This document shows positions 24,061 to 34,971 of a stretch of DNA of 64,000 nucleotides, one piece after another (within the stretch, counting starts at the first letter, position 1; each line of letters starts with the position of its first letter). A program made the translations under genes and the position numbers. This DNA comes from Amblyornis subalaris (taxonomy: Eukaryota; Chordata; Aves; Passeriformes; Ptilonorhynchidae), in NCBI GenBank assembly GCA_018881555.1, contig JACAXG010000052.1, positions 2,914,001 through 2,978,000 on the forward strand. The letters run 5' to 3'. Under the pieces are notes generated by a model that saw nothing but the letters and a program-made list of their open reading frames with translations, ran no database searches and was not told the DNA's origin.

Positions 24061-27000
24061 TCTGCAGCCTATTAATCTCTTTACTCTTTCATGTCTTGGG
24101 TATATTTTTCTGGTGTGTTACTGTGAGTGCTTAAAAGGATGCTGAGCCTTTGTGGTACCAGGTTCAGTCCTGACTTTTGTTTCTTCCATGTAAGTATCGA
24201 CTTCTATGAGATTGCTCCCATTTTGTAGCACTGAGCTGGGCTTGCCTTGATCCTTGTAGGGCAGGGTACCTGGTTGCCAAAACTTAGTGCCTTNTGCTGC
24301 TTCTACTATGCCTAGAGCATCTCTCCTGGCTCTGCTTGCCCCTCCCAGGGAGTCAGAAGAAGGACAGCCTGCCCCTGCCACCCTTTGCTAACCTGCCACA
24401 AGCTCAGCTGATGAATTGCATAAGCAGANTGTGTGAAATCAGTGCAGAAGGGAAGGCACGGGGGCGGGGGGAGTGCGGGGTAAGTTACTGCACATTTGTA
24501 GTTTTGTTCTTAATTGGCGCTTCTTGGCATTTTGCATCAGAAGGAAATTTGACAAAACTTAGCAAACAGTTAATTTTGAACTTCACTTTTGTTATCTGCT
24601 TTTGAAGGGGTCAGGAAGGGGAAAACTTGGGCTTGGTTTGGTCACTGCTGGGTTTGAATTACAATCATGGCATGTGGGTTGGGCGGATGATGAACCCTCC
24701 ANCTGGGAAGGGAGGAACAAAGGGATGGAGTGTGGCTGGTCTACACCTCATTTTGTAACTGAGTAACTAGATTAGAGGCTTTTACGCAGTAGCTTGCTCT
24801 TGCCCAGCGTTCACATATAATGTAGAGTTATGGGTGGTCTAGATTCCTGATAACTTGGTTAAATGTAGTGGTCACTTACATAAAATGTCTGGATGGGTTG
24901 TAGAGGTGATGATGGCAGTCCCCTGTCTTGTGACGTCTTTGTAGAGAATGTGACATTTCCTTATATATGTTGTTTACATGGCTTTTTGTTTGACTTACTG
25001 TGTAATAAATCTCGGGAACAGCATGTGTATGAACCCCTTTCTCTTCCTCTCTGATACCTCTTCAGTTCTCTGAGAAAAATTACTCGAACTGGAGTCCTTG
25101 CCACACTGAGACTGTTATTAGCAAGACATTTTCTGTGGGAGCTTTGGACTCGCTGAATTTGCCCAGATCTCTGTTTACTGTAGAGAACAGTGCAAACCAC
25201 TCATGCCTAGACGGCCGGGCTCATGCCTGTCTTCTGAACAGCCAGGGTCGTTGTAAGTTGTGTGCTAAGAAATGAATTTTGCAGCTGGCTTGGGTTTTGT
25301 CTTTGGGTTTCAGTGAACAGTTCCTAGCTGCTTTCTTGTGTTTGTAAATTTACCAGACACAGGAAGTGTCTAAAACCGTGTGGATTTTTTTTTTCCTTTC
25401 GCTCCCCTGTGCTACAGATCTGAAGCTGCTGCATTGGAAAACTTCAATATTGCAAAGCAATGTGAATACATAGGGGGCTGTGATGCCAGTAAATCTGTTA
25501 CAACAAATCAGTCTTGTAATGTCTGAATGGAAGAACTAAAGTTCAGAGTGCCTTTTTGCATTGACTCACAAACTTTCTGCAAGCCACAAGTGTCTTTTAG
25601 ATTTCTTGATGATGTGCTTCCAGTCTTAAAGACTAGCTTTGAAAGCAATAGCAAGCATAAAATCTAACCACTTTAAGACCTCTCCAGNTGGATACATGAG
25701 ATCTGAGAAGTCCAGCCTCTTCTGAAAATTTTGTCTGACAATGCAGGTTTGGGGTTTTTTTTTAATGTTCTTGGGTTTTGGATTTTTTTTCTGTGTTCTC
25801 CAGGGTTGACAAAGTTGAGACCAGAGGATTTGCAGAGGCCTGAAAAAGCCCTGTGAGGTAGGCAGGGGTNCATTGGGGATTGGACACCCTTTCTCCTTCA
25901 TGCTCATGTCTGTCCCCAGCACCAGGGTTTTGGTGGAGCACCTCGTGTGGGGAAAGAAGCCTGGGTTTACTTTCTTGCTGCTGTGTCACAAGTCAGGTGA
26001 TGAGTAATTGAATGCAAAGACATTAGGGTGTTTGTTTGGCTCAGGGGAGATGAGAAACCAGCAGGCCCAGAGGACTGATTGGTTTGAGAGATGGGGGAGT
26101 GTAAGTGGGTGTGGGGAATGGTGGTGGGGAGGGACAGGCACAACACATGGTGCAGGGTCTTGCACCCTGTCATGTCTCCAGGCATTGTCCTCCAGAGGGG
26201 AGGAAGGAGTTTACAGTCCCTGTGTTCTGGTGGCCTGACTGGAGTGGGTGACAGCTGCCTGTGAGAACATCAGCCAGTGGTCTTTAGTAGCAGGCACCCA
26301 CAATGGGGTTATTTTCCTCCTAAGTGAAATTTTTAGGTTCTCTGACAAACTTCTGACTTTGGCTGCTCCCATCTACCTGTCCAGAGCTTTCCATTTAGGT
26401 ATTTAGCTTCAAAAGACATTCAAGGACTGTTTAGATTTGACCTCAGAGATCTAGAACTTAAAAACAGGCTGATAGACCAAGACTTGATTTCTGGAAGTTC
26501 AAAGTGACTTCTCCTACCTGCCCTGAAGTCTGAGGGCAGATATATGCTATATCTTAAGAGGCTGTATATGGATGAGAACGGTACAATCCATTTGCCAAAT
26601 CAAAGAGCAGGTGGTCTGAAGACAGAAATAGCAGTAAGGAAAGCTCTGGGAAGTAAGCAGTGATGCAAGAAAGTTTGCCAGAACAGATATTTAAGTGAAA
26701 TGTGAATTTCTTTCTTGGGGGTCGGAGGAAGGGAAGATCTTTGAAGATGTGCTGGTGGTGGTGGTGCCAGTCATAATTGAGAAGAGTTAATTCAGTTGTG
26801 GATACGGTGACCTTTTTGCCTTGTCTGTCCTTCAAAATTGGTGAGAAAGCTATAATCTTTGTCTTTTTCAAACCAATTTCTGCTTTCCAGGCACAGAACA
26901 AGTGTGGGAACTCTCATACTGAATGTTAGGAGCTTCCTTCAGAAGTGACTGCAAGAGAGGGTGGCAGTGCTTGTGTGACCCCAGAGTTAAGACTTGTCTG

Positions 27001-28672
27001 ATTTAACACCCTATCTTGAATCACATTTCCCACTTTCCTCTCTGAGCATCTTCTGTTGCGAAGCCAGGGACGCTAAACTTCATATTGCTCAGGGACCATG
27101 AATATCTNCTTTCTCAGTGTTTGGGTCTGTGATGCGATAGTTAACAGTTGTGTTATTTTAGAATTACCTACAGTTCCTGAAAGATGAAATAAAGCCTAAG
27201 TGACCTTCTGAGGTGGTGCCTGGTGGTTGTTATCAAATACATTGCAGTTGTGTCTTCCTCTTTGGGGCTGTTTCCTGTTTGAATGTGGTGGGGTTACAGC
27301 CAGAGACTTAGGGACTTTTTTGTTGATTTATAGATCCCAAAGAGTGGGAACTTTGGGCTCTTCTGGGAATAGCAAGAGCACAGGAGGGAGGCAGAGCATT
27401 CCTTGTGCAGTATATGGAAAGCAATTTAGAAGCTTGGAGCTACATTTCCAGGTACTCAAGTTGTGATTGCCTTAAAATATTAATGAAAAAAATAAAGACA
27501 ACTGCTTTTATGGCGAGAAATGATTGAAATGAAAGGAGCATGTTCAGGGGACTATACTTTACAACCTTTAGAAAAGCCTGGAAAACTTGATCTTCCCCAA
27601 TATAATCCTTTTTCCTAGCCATTTAGAAANTTGAAGATGGACATAGCATGTGTTAATTTTTATACAGCAAGATATCTTGGATAAAGTGGCTTGTCTTGTC
27701 TCCTTTTTGACTTTTCTCAGTTTCTTGCTACAGACTATGTATTTCCTTAATGATGCTTTGACTCATCTAGATCTTGCTGCTCCATCCTTCTTCCCTGAGG
27801 TCATTATCAAATCATCCATGTTCTCATGACTAAGGATAAACAAATGTGCAGATACATGTGAGGGACAAAAAGAAGAATGAAAAAACTCCAAATCCCCCAA
27901 ACACTGCAGTGCACATGTGGTTTTTCCCAGGAGAGATTTGATAGACTGAGCCTAAGATGACATATGTTAGTTATGTTTCTTTGCATCCTTTTGGAAGAAG
28001 CTCAGATACTGTAGAGCAAAGGACCTGAATTAATTCCATTTTTTAAAATATACTCGTACCTTTTACATTTTGCCTTCTTTATNGTCATCGGACTTGAGAT
28101 TGTTCTGTAACTGCTTGATCTTTTTCTCCTGCCTGAGGCAAACATTTTAAATGTACTAACAAAGCATGAAACCCTTTCTGAAACGCACACAGTTTNTTCT
28201 TATTTAGAAACACTCATATACCAAAAAAAAAAGCACCAGTATGTTGTAACAGAGGCTTTCCCCTTGGTACATTGGTCTCTGCAGTTGTGAAACCCCTTAC
28301 AGAATAATCATCTAAAATTTCTGTGACAAAGATTTGGCTTCTTAATGCCAAAGCATTTCCTGGATTTAGTTTTTACCTAGTATTTGTCAAGATGCTGGCA
28401 TTTGTTTTGATTTCCAAGCAGCTCAGTTTTCAGCTGGAAGAAGTCTGAAGCTGTATTTTTGATTCCAGACAAGAAGCTGGAAGGCTAGCAATGCATTCTT
28501 CCTTCTGTGGCAGGCTTGCTATAGAAAGCTGTTGAACTGCTCAACTCTTCTGCACCTCACTATGTGCTTTAGTAATTTGAAATGTTAATGCTCTGGAAAT
28601 TATTGCTGTGGTAATTTAACTAAATTCGGAGATCACTGCATGAAGGTGATCCCTTGCAGACTTTCTGTCTTT

Positions 28673-28743
28673 GTTATATAGATACATAATCATTTATATA
28701 ATAAAATTTATATAAATTATATATATTTAATGCTTTATATTTA
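28673..28743. repeat. AT-rich low-complexity tract
   Basis: About 70 bp composed almost wholly of A and T, with imperfect TATA and TTTATAT units, partly self-complementary. No transposon ends were seen. Confidence 0.7.
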
Positions 28744-30560
28744 GTGGTAAATATCTTAACAATGAATGGTACGATGTAGAAGAGAAGGGTTTTTAATTTT
28801 TTAAAATTCAAAATGATTCTTTTGGGAGCAGCTTACCATTTGCTCTTGATGTATTTTATGTTTTGGCTTTCAGAATTTGACATAGGTTAGTTGTGATTCT
28901 TTTTATTCTCAGCCATTATTGAGGGATGTGATTAATACTTCAGAGCTGGGAGCTGGTGTATAAGGACTGGAAAATAAGGGAAGGAGGTTCAAAGAACCAG
29001 CAGGAGCCAAGGAGAGGAAAGGGAACCATAAAATAGCCAACAAATACTGATCTGGCAGTATTAAAGAAACACATATCTTATGCACATAGAAAAAGAAACA
29101 TGACTTCTTTTGTAAAGGGATTTGAAGTAGTTGGAGAACCTTGAAATTACCAGATTTACACTTGTTTTAGCTAACTGTTTGCTGGAGGCCATGTCTACAT
29201 GAGCACGTGGTGTGCAGCAGGAGATGGAAAAGAGGGGAGCAGTTGTTATTGTAGGCCCTTCTGACCTTGCTGGGGGTTGGTGTACATTTTGGTCTGCAGC
29301 TGCTGGAGAGGGGCTTCTGGTTTAGCTTCCTCCAGAAGCAACCTGGTTTACATGCACTATGGCTCTCCTGGGAACCAGGGTGAGCTGATAGTCAAAGTCA
29401 ACGTGCTGGTACAGAGGTGGTCTCTTTTGGAAGGTATTATCTCCAGAGAGGGCTACCTCTGCAGGGGCAGTTCAGCTCTTCTGTCTCTCTTCTTTTGAGT
29501 ATATTTGGAACTTAGGGTCACTAAACTAATTAGGATAGTTTGGCATTTAGAGTTTGCACACAGGGAAGTTCAACTTAACTGCTTGAAGATTAGTAGAAGA
29601 TTGCTCCTTTTGCTGCAAAGTTTGTGGTCCTGTGATATAACTCTTGTTTTCAGTTACTGTTTTGATGAAAGATTTGTTGCACATTAAATTTTCTGAAGTT
29701 TAGAGCAGACCCAAATTAATTTAAAACTGCTTCTTCCCCTTCTTGGAAAGGTCAGAGGTCTCACTTTATTTATTCTGCACTTGGTTCATGGAGTGATTGT
29801 CTCTTTATCTGGCATCCTTATTTGGCCTGCATATTCCTCAGGGCACATGGATGAATCATTCATCTCTGCACGGGGTGAGACACTTCAGTTTTTTAATGAA
29901 TAATATTGTGGCAGAACTTGTGCGTTGTTTTTTTCCTTGGGAATTGCTGCTGCATAGAAGAGGAACCAAATAGGACGTAGCTATATGAAAATGATTCGCC
30001 CCTTGCCCTGTACTGGAGGATGTCCCTTTGGGAGTCACAGTGCAACGTGCCATGTGAATGCTGTCCATTTGGGATGTAACCTTAGAGGGGACTATTGNCC
30101 CAGGCCCCCTCACTTGGAGGCTCTGTCACTTTTGGCACCAGGAGGGTCAGTTAATTTCATTCTTTAATGTTCCCCTATCTTACAAGCAGGATGTGCTCGC
30201 GTATAGTAGATAGACAATGGGAGCTTTAGATGTGTTTTATAATTTGCATATCTTGCTTACAGTGTTGCGATCACTTGGACTTTCTTGCCCATCTGATAAA
30301 TGAGCTGTAGAATTGTATAATTGTTGGCTTACACCATAATTCGTGTGTTACTTGTGCCTTGGACCAAAGGGCTAGGGAAAGACAATAAGAGTCATGAAGA
30401 GTTGTCCTGGTTTGAAGGACAGGTGTCTGTCAAGGAAGGTGGGAAACCTCCCTTGAGTACAAGATGACCTCCCTTCCTCCTCCAAATTACTGTACCTTTG
30501 AAATTACGGGGCTCTCAGGCAAAGATGTAGTAAAAAGAATAACAGTTCTTTACTAGGGTT

Positions 30561-30645
30561 ATATAACTACATATATATATGTGTGTGTGTGTATGTGTGT
30601 GTATATATATATATATATATAGATAGATATATATATATATATATA
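30561..30645. repeat. Compound TA/TG microsatellite inside the LTR
   Basis: A (TA)n run is followed by (GT)n with interruptions, then a long (TA)n with a GATA interruption. It sits in the outer part of the solo LTR. It is long and fairly pure, so it is likely polymorphic. It produces the Ile-Tyr and His-Thr strings in the minus-strand open frame 30515-31216, which is therefore an artefact. Confidence 0.92.
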
Positions 30646-31326
30646 AAACAAGACGGTTAAATGGCAACCATAAGAGAACAGACAAACCCCTTATCAGCTC
30701 CTTGTGTGGTGTTGGGAGATTCTCCGCTGGGGCAGAGAGGCTGCGGTGACTCCCCCGCGGCTGCAGGGGGCGCTGTGGCGTGAGCGCGACGACCCTCACG
30801 TGGCAAATGGCAGCTCTGGCAAACAGGAAAGGGGGGGGTCGCCGCCGGTGCGAACCCACGAGGCACCAGCCCAGCTCCACCAACCTCGGCAGCGGGCAGC
30901 AAGCAGCGCAGGCAGGCAGGGTTGACTGGGGAGCGATGGACCTCGGTATCACCCACCGGCAGACCGGCAGAAGGCAGGAANCAGCAGAGACGAGCAGCTC
31001 TGGGCGATTGGTTACAGCGTAACTCTGTACCCTGTGCTGCTGTGGGGCCCTCAGGGATGTCACAGTGTATCCGTGCTCTGGAGCCAGCCCGTGGAGGCNT
31101 CGAAGTGTAGCAGTGTTCCCGGAGTGAAACGGGCACTCGCCGCAGACACGACCGCCCTCACCGAACACGGAGCGGAGAGCGAGCCAAGCCCCGGTCTCCA
31201 CCCGNCTCTCGCCCAAGCCTCGGGGGAGTTCTCTCGCGATGCTCCAGCCTCTGGGGAAACATCCCCCTTGCCAGTGTTTCCAAGTCTTTGTTTTTCTTTA
31301 ACTGGGGGAATTGTCCTGGCTTCTGG

Positions 31327-31436
31327 GCTGGGCAAGTGATTCCTTTTGTCCTTAAGTATCGTCCATTCTGTGTCATTAGCGTGGAATGCGGCTGGACAGA
31401 TAACTCCCTTTTGTTCTTAAGTATCGCCCATCAATT
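31327..31436. repeat. Imperfect direct repeat of about 64 bp within the LTR
   Basis: Two adjacent units can be aligned. The first runs from 'gctgggcaagtgattcc' to 'cttaagtatcgtccatt', and the second from 'gctggacagataactccc' to 'cttaagtatcgcccatc'. The shared block 'cttaagtatc' starts at 31351 and 31416, giving a period of 64-65 bp. Tandem repeats of this size are common in the U3 enhancer region of retroviral LTRs. Confidence 0.7.
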
Positions 31437-32343
31437 CCCTGCCAGCCTCTCCCCACCTGCACAGCCTCCCTGGTACCCCAGAGGAAAGGAAACAAATTTT
31501 CATTTTTTTTCTAACCCATAACAAGGGTTTAAAATAATTGGACTTAAGTCAAACCCCCAAACAGTTAATGCTCAAAGGATATTGGGATAGGAATATGTTT
31601 GAGGATTTTGAATGCATAGGCTTGCAGCATGGCTAGTTACCTTAAATTTCCTTTAAAATACCTTAAAATTCAGTTACCTATTACATGCAAATTTGTGTGC
31701 TATGTGCAGCTTTTTCTAGCAGGAAAGAGATTGATTGCCCAAGTGGATTAATACCTCTCACATCTGCAAGTCTTANTTCAGCTCAAAAGTGAAATAAGCC
31801 AAATGTGTTCTGAGTGGACATGTGCGCACATCACAAATGCTGCTTCACAGCCTGGCCTGGTTTGAGAGTTAAGAGCTCCTTTTTTCTGTAGGAAGGATTC
31901 ATGCTAAAATAATACTATTTCATAAGTAGTAGAGATTTAACCTCAATTATTACTGTGTTCTAACTTTTATTTGGATTAATCCCCAAATAATTCTCATTGG
32001 AAAATTTTCAGTCAAACTTTTTTTTTTTTAACTTTTAAGTATATGCTACAATTTTGAAGTTGTATAGCTACAGGATTTGAAGGACTTGCGTTGTCTGGCG
32101 TTTTTCCAACTAGCCCAGCTGTCTTCAGAGGAACTGAGTAGGTTGGCAAAGTGTGGTGTGGGCTCCTTTGTTAAATGCATCAAGAGAACAAGAGAAACAG
32201 GCAGTAGCTGTGGTGAGGGCTTTATTGTGTGAGTACTTTGTGTCTTTTCATCTTGACCTCCTAAAATTCTCTCTTCTTCCAGGGCTTCCCTTTTTTTGTG
32301 CCAGGTTTCCTGAGCATGTTCAGACTTGGCATGCCTGAAGTTA

Positions 32344-32526
32344 CTACTCTGCTGCCTTCTCAGGAGGTGGCGGGGGAGCAGTGTGAGCTCCTGTTGCATC
32401 TTTCTCAGGTGTCTGTGCTGCCCTGAAATGTCCTGCAAAAATACATGACACAGCCTTTGTCCTGAGGGTCAGGAATGGCCTCCGAGCATCCTCCAGGAAG
32501 GCAAGAGCAGCCTCCTCATCTTTCAG
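32344..32526 (-). other. Possible coding fragment or retrocopy remnant, unidentified
   Basis: On the minus strand a frame is open for 60 codons, from just after an in-frame TGA at 32527-32529 to a TAG at 32344-32346. The peptide starts LKDEEAALAFLEDARRPFLT and ends HTAPPPPPEKAAE. It has an acidic, alanine-rich helical start and a proline-rich tail, and it looks more protein-like than most chance frames here. There is no ATG at the start, so it would need to be a spliced exon or a degraded retrocopy. The plus-strand T run at about 32019-32029 would be a downstream poly-A tract for such a retrocopy. A second minus frame, 32046-32438 (130 codons), overlaps it. I do not recognise either peptide, and chance remains likely. 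Confidence 0.14.
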
Positions 32527-33904
32527 TCAATGTGTGAGGGATAGGATTCCTGAGACTTGATAAGACCACTGGTGAGTGTGGGACTGGGGCTCTCAGGTGC
32601 TTATTTGACATGGCTTACTTGGAAGTAAGGATGAACAAATACAAAGATTAAAGCAAGCAGTGAGCTGCAGGTGTGGACACTTCAGCAAACACAGCCGAGA
32701 AAAATCAATTCTTCACAAATGAAAGAGGAGGGGAAAAATCAATAGGGAAAGGACTGTTATTTTCAATTTAAAGCCAGAGGAGTTAGGGTTTGATCTCGGA
32801 GTTCATGCATTCCTGTTCTCATTCACATGTTGCATGGCTCTGCTGTTGGGAGAACTGTAGACTATGTTCTGTAGAGGTCACTAAATATAAATGGTTGAAA
32901 GAATGTGAAATGCTCCCCATTCTTATTTATTTACTTGTCTCCTTGCAGACATTTCTCCCACTGTAGTTAACTCTTGTGGATGGTAGCTCCCTGTGTGGAG
33001 TATTGGAGTGCATTGAGCTTTCTGTGCTGTGAAGTCCACCAGCCTTTTCCTCGTGCATGTTTTGACAATATTTAAGGCACACAAATCAGACTGTAGTTAT
33101 TGATCTGTGTTTGTTTCTTTTCAACAGACTGTGATTCCATCTGGCTACCTGATGGTGCGAGTGCCCCACAAAAACATGACCAATATTTTAAGTAGAAATA
33201 CAGAACTTGACTTTGCAGTACAGTCTGCATGAGGTCTGGTGAATACGACATGAGTGGACAGAACCAGGTGGAATGCAGAGGACTCTCTTGTCTCATCTTG
33301 GTGCAGCCTGCTGTAATGGCAGGGCAGAGTGCCAGTTTTTGATGTTAAAAACAGAAGTGAAACAGTATTTTTGGCCAATTCCTATTGCTAGATTCCACAC
33401 TGCCAAACACGTGTCTATGAACATTAACTGTGTGAGAGCTGTGCTACCTTGTAAATCTCTTTCCTGGGAGGTTGTAGGCAAAACCATGTACCAGTGCAAA
33501 GATCCTTTCTTTACTAAAGCTCTGCCTGCTTGCAAGCAGGTGCTTGCTAGGTTTTGGCTCCACTGGCAACTCAGGAAAGCAAGCAGAATTCATCATTAGG
33601 AAAGTACTGCCAAATTCATTAGTGATCTGCAAAACTACACATCTATGTTGCTCTCTTCAGTCTATGGTAACTACGTCTAGTATGTGTTTTTTAACTTAAT
33701 TGGAATAATTTCTCTTCTGTTTATGACTCCAGCTATGCGAGTGCAAAAGTCTGTTGGGAGAAGCACCCACACCCACTAAAGGCTTAGAGGTTCTGTAAAG
33801 GTGGATGGGAGAAATAAGGCTGTCCTGGCTGGTATCAGTTAATTTCTTTGCAAGAGCAGTTTACTGCTTGAGTGCAAGAATATCAAGGACAGTTCAGCTG
33901 AGTA

Positions 33905-34013
33905 ATATGTAAGTGCATGCATTTATTTATGCGTGTCTGTATGTACATACATGTGTATATATATGTATTTGTATGTACTCATACATGAATGTGTATAGTC
34001 TGTGTATATGGAT
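33905..34013. repeat. ATGT/TATG low-complexity tract
   Basis: Imperfect units of ATGT, TGTATG, ATAC and TA extend over about 110 bp. This appears to be a decayed microsatellite with no transposon ends. Confidence 0.7.
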
Positions 34014-34920
34014 ATGAAAGACATCAGTAAGGGAAGGTGACCTAGGCTTATTTCATTTAACACCTGAGGGAGGCGCTGTGCTCAGGTAAAGGTGTAGCCA
34101 GCACAATGCTGTGGTCAAGGGAGAGCTAAAAAGCCCTTCTAGATCTTGGGTGGGCTGTGACAACCTCCAGAGATGCCTGTTGCAGTGTAAGTAGTCTGTA
34201 GGGAGAGTCTAGGACACCTCAGGTCCCCATCTGGGTGCTTTGATTAGATGCCTAACATTAGGGGAAGACAGACATAGACATAGACCATGATGGCAAAAAA
34301 TAACATAAAAGGTAGGAATTTTCAAATTGTCTGAGTGACAGAGGCAACTAAATGTGACTCTGGCTTGCAGTGGGATGTGTCTGAATGGCTGAGATGCTCT
34401 TAAAAATACCCTTTAAGCTAATATGTAAGGACTTTTGAACTAGACCAGTAAGAAGCATACAAATTGCAAACTAATTACCATGGGAGACCATGTTCCAGGA
34501 GCTCTGTCAAAAACCTGATACCTGAACCTTGCCCCATCATAGGTTGCAACATACTCAGGTGTGTTGGGTATTGGAGTGTTATCATTCCCTAATGGGAAAT
34601 CGCAGGTCTGAAGGGAGGGTAACCACTGGCTGGGGCAGATGTGCTTGACCGTTGTGGCATGTTGGGTTGTTGTGTAGACAGTGGTGGGAAATCACAGTTC
34701 AGTCCTGTGTTTCTCTCCTTCCCTTGACAGTTTCTTGAGGCCGTGCAGCTTTTTTGTCCCTGCAACTTACGATGTGAAGCTGGTGCATATAATGAGAGAG
34801 CATTGTTGTGGGAAGAATCCTTGCCATGTGTTTTGAGAAGTGGTTGTGTTACTGTTCTGAAACTTTTTTTGTCTGGGACCAAATGAAGATATGAGAGACG
34901 AAGAGAGGAAAAAAAAAAAG

Positions 34921-34971
34921 GAATCATTTATGTTGGGAAAGACCTCTAAGATCATTAAGTCCAACTGTAAC
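34921..34971 (-). mobile_element. Very short CR1 LINE 3' stub, antisense
   Basis: The plus strand reads 'gaatcatttatgttgggaaa' then 'gacctctaagatcattaagt' and 'ccaactgtaac'. This is the antisense form of the extreme 3' end of an avian CR1 subfamily (remembered form: ggttggaaaagacctctaagatcat...gtccaacc). Similarity stops after about 50 bp, so the insertion was truncated almost at its 3' end. The adjoining A run (34908-34919) lies on the terminal side of the element. Confidence 0.75.

Larger units (their letters stand above)
11942..30402. other. Unique non-coding sequence with GC-richer patches
   Basis: About 18.5 kb without a recognisable gene or clear transposon. GC content rises locally at about 16.7-17.5, 19.2-20.2 and 22.2-23.1 kb, with scattered CpGs, and those patches produce the longest chance frames (17276-17668, 17428-17805, 19625-20008). 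The frames overlap on both strands, match nothing I know and lack a convincing start context. Two AT-rich stretches at 22380-22690 and 23700-24060 look like conserved non-coding DNA and are listed separately. Confidence 0.55.
30403..31523. mobile_element. Solo LTR of an endogenous retrovirus (avian, probably ERVL-like)
   Basis: About 1.12 kb starting TGTCCTGGTTTGAAGGACAG and ending CTAACCCATAACA, so it has the TG...CA ends of an LTR. The flanks read agagt at 30398-30402 and agggt at 31524-31528, a likely 5-bp target-site duplication with one mismatch. The terminal and inner blocks (for example 'gggctctcaggcaaagat') resemble LTRs I recall from songbird genomes. The core at about 30720-31240 is strikingly CpG-rich against an AT-rich background. 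A CA/TA microsatellite (30561-30645) and a roughly 64-bp direct repeat (31327-31436) lie inside. No gag, pol or env sequence flanks it, so it is a solo LTR left by LTR-LTR recombination. Orientation is unresolved. The direct repeats near the right end would fit U3 enhancers and favour minus, but no AATAAA was found to settle it. Confidence 0.82.
31524..34920. other. Unique non-coding sequence between LTR and CR1 stub
   Basis: About 3.4 kb with no established gene. A T run at about 32019-32029 precedes a minus-strand open region (see 32344-32526). Overlapping frames on both strands at 33072-33632 are typical of chance. An ATGT-rich low-complexity tract lies at 33905-34013. The interval from 31777 to 36671 contains no ambiguous base, unlike the rest of the window. 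Confidence 0.5.

Noticed and set aside
30515..31216. 233-codon open frame on the minus strand
   Set aside because: It lies wholly in the LTR and contains long Ile-Tyr and His-Thr strings translated from the TA/CA microsatellite. The GC-rich core lowers stop frequency.
31524..33000. Internal retroviral sequence next to the LTR
   Set aside because: No primer-binding site, gag/pol-like frame or second LTR was seen on either side. A target-duplication-like pentamer directly follows the LTR end, so it is a solo LTR.
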